Of a DNA stretch of 8,652 bases, positions 6,565 to 8,652 are shown one piece after another. A program made the translations under genes and the position numbers. This DNA comes from an uncultured Pseudomonadota bacterium (GTDB lineage: Bacteria > Pseudomonadota > Gammaproteobacteria > Burkholderiales > SG8-39): the NCBI GenBank assembly GCA_903864555.1, contig CAIPGJ010000201.1, positions 1 through 8,652 on the forward strand, written 5' to 3'. The number at the start of each line of letters is the position of its first letter. The first letter of the stretch is position 1. Under the pieces are notes generated by a model, which saw nothing but the letters and a program-made list of their open reading frames with translations, did not search any database and had not been told where the DNA came from.

Positions 6565-6614
6565 GCCGGCAAGCAGGTAAAGGGGAGGCCCACGGGCTGA
6601 AGGTTGTTGCCGGC
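6565..6614 (+). other. Leader inverted repeat enclosing a purine-rich ribosome-site-like stretch
   Basis: GCCGGCAA (6565-6572) and TTGCCGGC (6607-6614) are perfectly complementary over 8 bp and enclose 34 nt. The loop holds AAAGGGGAGG (6579-6588), a strong Shine-Dalgarno-like sequence with no well-spaced start for any supported gene. If transcribed, this would be a stable stem just before the small ORF. Confidence 0.35.
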
Positions 6615-6631
6615 GCCCAATCAGGAATCGA

Positions 6632-6793
6632 ATGAACTCGCACGCTCTGCTGACCCTGTGTGCTGCGCGTACCGCGTGCACCGCATCTGCCGCATGTTGC
6701 GCGGCATGCCTTGTTCGCGCCGCTGCGCCGTTCACGCCCTCGCGGCGCGCCCCCCTCGCCGGCCTGAACAAGCCGGCCACCCGGATTCAGTGA
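6632..6793 (+). CDS. Cysteine-rich 53-aa small ORF upstream of the ANKH-like transporter (possible leader peptide)
   Basis: ATG at 6632 is preceded by AGGAA (6623-6627) with a 4-base spacer, a reasonable ribosome site. The predicted peptide begins MNSHALLTLCAARTACTAS and has five cysteines in its first 26 residues (10, 16, 22, 23, 26), then a basic, proline-containing tail ending TRIQ. I recognise no family. Its TGA (6791-6793) lies two bases before the ATG of the transporter gene (6796), which has no Shine-Dalgarno of its own, so ribosomes finishing this ORF could reinitiate there. Cysteine-rich upstream ORFs that control downstream membrane genes are known in Bordetella (copper-responsive leader peptides), but no clear sequence resemblance is claimed. 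It could also be chance in GC-rich DNA: an overlapping frame (6604 onward, in frame with the transporter) is open too. Confidence 0.4.
   Translation: MNSHALLTLCAARTACTASAACCAACLVRAAAPFTPSRRAPLAGLNKPATRIQ
6758..6777 (+). promoter_or_regulatory. GC-rich hairpin just before the ANKH-like start codon
   Basis: GCCGGC (6758-6763) and GCCGGC (6772-6777) form a perfect 6-bp stem with loop CTGAACAA, ending 18 bases before the ATG at 6796. It lies in the last part of the small ORF, so a ribosome translating that ORF would melt it. No T-tract follows, so a role at the translation level is more plausible than termination. Confidence 0.4.
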
Positions 6794-6795
6794 CC

Positions 6796-8154
6796 ATGGT
6801 AACCATCACGCCCGACACCACACGCACGCGGTCGCCGCTGACGATGCGCATGGCGATGCTGTTCTTCCTGCCGCTCATCCTCACCACCGAGCTGCACCAG
6901 GTGTCGCATTCCATCGTCCACGGCTTTCTCGCGCGCCTGGGCGACCCGACCATCACCCTGGCGGCCTTCAGCATCGCCTTCGCCTTCAACACCATGCTCA
7001 GCAGCATCATGGCAGCGGGCACGGCGGCGGGCATTTCCTACATTACCGACAAGCCCTCCTTCTGGCGGCTGGCGCGGTTCTACTTCTACATCGGCCTGGT
7101 GCCCTTTGTGTGCATCGAAGCAGTGGGGCTGACGCCATTGGGGGACTGGCTGTTCGGCACCGTGGTCGGCGCCAGCCCCGAGGTGACGGCGCTGGCCAAG
7201 CCGGCCTCGGCGGTGATGGGCCTGTGGATCTTCCCCAACCAGGTGCGCAATCTGGCCACCGCGCTGTGCATGCGGCACCGGCGCACCATGCTGATCTCGC
7301 ACGCCACCATGGTGCGCATCGTCTCGCAGATCCTGATGCTGCTGGTGCTCCCCTACTTCATGTCAGGGGCCGTGGCCGGGGCCACCTCGCTGGTGGGCTG
7401 CATGGCGGTCGAGGGCATCTACCTCTACTTCGTTTCGAGGCAGTTCTACCGGCAGTTGCACGCCAGCGGCGGTGAGCAGTTCACCTATCGCAGCCTGTGG
7501 CGCTTTTCCTGGCCGCTGATGATCACCCAGTCGAGCGAGAACGGCGTGGTGTTCGTCATTAACCTGTTCCTGGGGCGCCTGGCCGACCCTGACCTGGCGC
7601 TGGCCGCCTTCGGTGTGGTCAACGGACTCAAGGCGCTGATCGTATCGCCCCTGCGCAACGTGGTGCAGACCGCCCAGGCACTGGTGCAGACCCGCGCCGA
7701 CATGCGCGTGCTCACCCGCTTCACGCACCGGCTGACGCTGGGCTACTTCGTGCTGGTGGGCATCATGTTCTATACGCCGATGCGGGAGGTGATCCTCAAC
7801 GGCATCATGGGCCTGCGCGCAGACCTTGCCGTGTATGCCATTCCGGGCGTGCAGATGGTGGCTTTCGTCGCCGTGGTGTGGGGCTACTCGTCCCTGTTCC
7901 GCGGGCTGCTGACGGCCATGCGCAGGACCGGCATCATCGCCTTCAGCGCCGCGCTGCGTTTCATCACCGTGCTGTCAGTGGGCAGCCTCACCCTGGTCAC
8001 GCCCAATCTCAACGGCGCCATGGTGGGCATCGCGGCCATCGGTGCCGCCTTCCTCGCCGAGGCGCTGTTGCTGGGCTGGCAGGTCAGGAAGTACAGCGCC
8101 GCCAAGGGACCGCTGTTTCCGCGCGAGGCAGCGGCCACCGCGGTGGTTCATTAG
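6796..8154 (+). CDS. ANKH-like/MATE-type polytopic membrane transporter
   Basis: A 452-aa protein with about a dozen hydrophobic helices, placing it in the MOP/MATE flippase superfamily: export of small molecules across the inner membrane. Two blocks recall, from memory, animal ANKH (progressive ankylosis; ATP/citrate efflux): RFSWPLMITQSSENG followed by VINLFLGR (about 236-261), and RGLLTAMRRT (369-378) leading to LRFITVLSVGSL and NGAMVG, with an ending like LLGWQVRKYS. ANKH has a W-P-L, T-Q, V-N-L-F-V-S-R run and a T..KKT..LR.I..G pattern at like places. Start: I chose ATG 6796, which leaves about 20 residues before the first helix. The frame stays open to TTG 6604, but those 64 extra residues are Cys/Arg-rich, non-membrane and overlap the small ORF; GTG 6790 is also possible. 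Divergent from the nucleoside transporter. Transporter call firm, ANKH link moderate, substrate unknown. Confidence 0.8.
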   Translation: MVTITPDTTRTRSPLTMRMAMLFFLPLILTTELHQVSHSIVHGFLARLGDPTITLAAFSIAFAFNTMLSSIMAAGTAAGISYITDKPSFWRLARFYFYIGLVPFVCIEAVGLTPLGDWLFGTVVGASPEVTALAKPASAVMGLWIFPNQVRNLATALCMRHRRTMLISHATMVRIVSQILMLLVLPYFMSGAVAGATSLVGCMAVEGIYLYFVSRQFYRQLHASGGEQFTYRSLWRFSWPLMITQSSENGVVFVINLFLGRLADPDLALAAFGVVNGLKALIVSPLRNVVQTAQALVQTRADMRVLTRFTHRLTLGYFVLVGIMFYTPMREVILNGIMGLRADLAVYAIPGVQMVAFVAVVWGYSSLFRGLLTAMRRTGIIAFSAALRFITVLSVGSLTLVTPNLNGAMVGIAAIGAAFLAEALLLGWQVRKYSAAKGPLFPREAAATAVVH

Positions 8155-8230
8155 GCAGTCCACAGAACCCGGGACATCACAGACTCAAACAACCGGCCAC
8201 CGTGCAGCGAAATGGGATGCCCCCTCTTCC
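8155..8230. other. Short convergent gap
   Basis: Seventy-six bases between the ends of the ANKH-like gene and the enolase-superfamily gene. I see no clear hairpin plus T-run terminator for either strand. Confidence 0.4.
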
Positions 8231-8652
8231 TCAGACGCTGTACCGCCCCAGCACCGCCTGGTCGAACTTGAGCCCGAAACCGGGCTTGTCGGGCACGTCG
8301 ATCATGCCGTTCTTCATCACCGGCACTTCCTCGAACAGGCCCACGGACCAGGGCATGTATTCCACGGTGAGGCCGTTGGGCACGGCGGCCACGGTGTGCA
8401 CCTGCAGTTCGGGGGCGAGGTGGCTCACCACCGGCAGGTTGAAGTATTCGGCCATGTGGGCGATCTTGAGCCAGCCGCTGACGCCACCGGAGCGCAGAAT
8501 GTCCACCATGACGATGTCGATGGAGCGCGACTCGATGAGGTGGCGGAAAGGCACGCCGCCGTAGACGTACTCGCCTGCAGCGATGGGCATTTTCAGTTCG
8601 GCGTTGACGCGCGCCATGCCCGGGTAGTCGTCATGCGCCACCGGGTCTTCCA
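8231..8652 (-). CDS. Mandelate racemase/muconate lactonizing-type enolase superfamily enzyme, C-terminal part
   Basis: About 140 C-terminal residues of a roughly 370-390-aa TIM-barrel enzyme; the 5' part lies beyond the right edge. The reading frame continues through the edge with EDPVAHDDYPGMARVNAEL, so the GTG at 8639-8641 is internal, not a start. The family abstracts the proton alpha to a carboxylate, with Mg2+ held by three acidic residues. Visible are IAAGE (third metal ligand), MVDILRSGGVSGW (Asp of the His-Asp dyad), PVVSHLAPE (the His) and VEYMP (Glu matching E317 of mandelate racemase). The C-terminus, PDKPGFGLKFDQAVLGRYSV, closely resembles the end of mandelate racemase. This places it in the mandelate racemase subgroup: racemase or sugar-acid dehydratase. 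Which of these cannot be said without the N-terminal specificity cap. It is convergent with the ANKH-like gene and belongs to whatever lies to the right. Confidence 0.92.
   Translation of the reverse strand, partial: EDPVAHDDYPGMARVNAELKMPIAAGEYVYGGVPFRHLIESRSIDIVMVDILRSGGVSGWLKIAHMAEYFNLPVVSHLAPELQVHTVAAVPNGLTVEYMPWSVGLFEEVPVMKNGMIDVPDKPGFGLKFDQAVLGRYSV

Larger units (their letters stand above)
6394..6631. promoter_or_regulatory. Divergent intergenic region between nucleoside transporter and small ORF/ANKH-like gene
   Basis: Both promoters should be here. The stretch 6487-6540 is relatively AT-rich and contains tacaat (6508-6513), a fair -10 match for the plus strand, without a clear -35 box. 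A perfect palindromic element (6472-6485) and an 8-bp inverted repeat (6565-6572/6607-6614) are listed separately. No gene is supported in this stretch. Confidence 0.45.

Noticed and set aside
6604..6795. N-terminal extension of the ANKH-like protein from a TTG at 6604
   Set aside because: The 64 extra residues are Cys/Arg/Pro-rich and unlike a transporter N-terminus, the ribosome-like sequence is about 15 bases away, and the stretch is better explained by the small ORF. Not fully excluded.
8639..8641. GTG as the start of a 136-aa protein
   Set aside because: The frame stays open to the window edge with family-consistent residues (EDP before it), so the codon is internal to a truncated enolase-superfamily gene.

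Overview
The window is GC-rich, densely coding DNA whose gene content fits a betaproteobacterium of the Burkholderiales, probably near Alcaligenaceae or Comamonadaceae. The best clue is the Bug-type periplasmic binding protein at the left edge, a family greatly expanded in that group. The genus cannot be fixed from this sequence. There are no rRNA or tRNA genes, insertion sequences, CRISPR arrays or phage genes.

Left part (1-4342): a truncated Bug/TctC-family solute-binding protein (minus strand) is divergent from a two-gene plus-strand operon. The operon encodes a 369-aa double hot-dog MaoC-like protein (654-1763, GTG start) and an 835-aa protein made of two complete class III (CaiB/BaiF) CoA-transferase domains joined by an Ala/Pro linker (1835-4342). 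The likely theme is capture of an organic acid, loading onto CoA, and hydration or dehydration of the thioester. The substrate cannot be read from the sequence, and no lyase or dehydrogenase of the pathway lies inside the window.

Middle (4343-6393): a 259-bp convergent gap with small inverted repeats is followed by two minus-strand membrane protein genes. One is a 137-aa protein with two tandem TM2 domains (4602-5015). The other is a 415-aa concentrative nucleoside transporter (5146-6393) whose nucleobase-binding motif is altered from the usual Q-T/S-E to M-V-E.

Right part (6394-8652): a divergent intergenic region leads to a 452-aa polytopic membrane protein of the MATE/MOP type (6796-8154). 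Its second half recalls the animal ANKH/progressive ankylosis transporter. Its start lacks a Shine-Dalgarno sequence and lies 2 nt after the stop of a 53-codon cysteine-rich small ORF (6632-6793). That small ORF has its own ribosome site and a GC-rich hairpin near its 3' end, an arrangement that suggests translational coupling or leader control. The window closes with the C-terminal part of a mandelate racemase/muconate lactonizing-type enolase superfamily enzyme on the minus strand (8231-8652), which points to sugar-acid or hydroxy-acid catabolism to the right.

Most likely candidates for something not well described are the fused tandem CoA-transferase with its MaoC partner, and the cysteine-rich small ORF coupled to an ANKH-like transporter.
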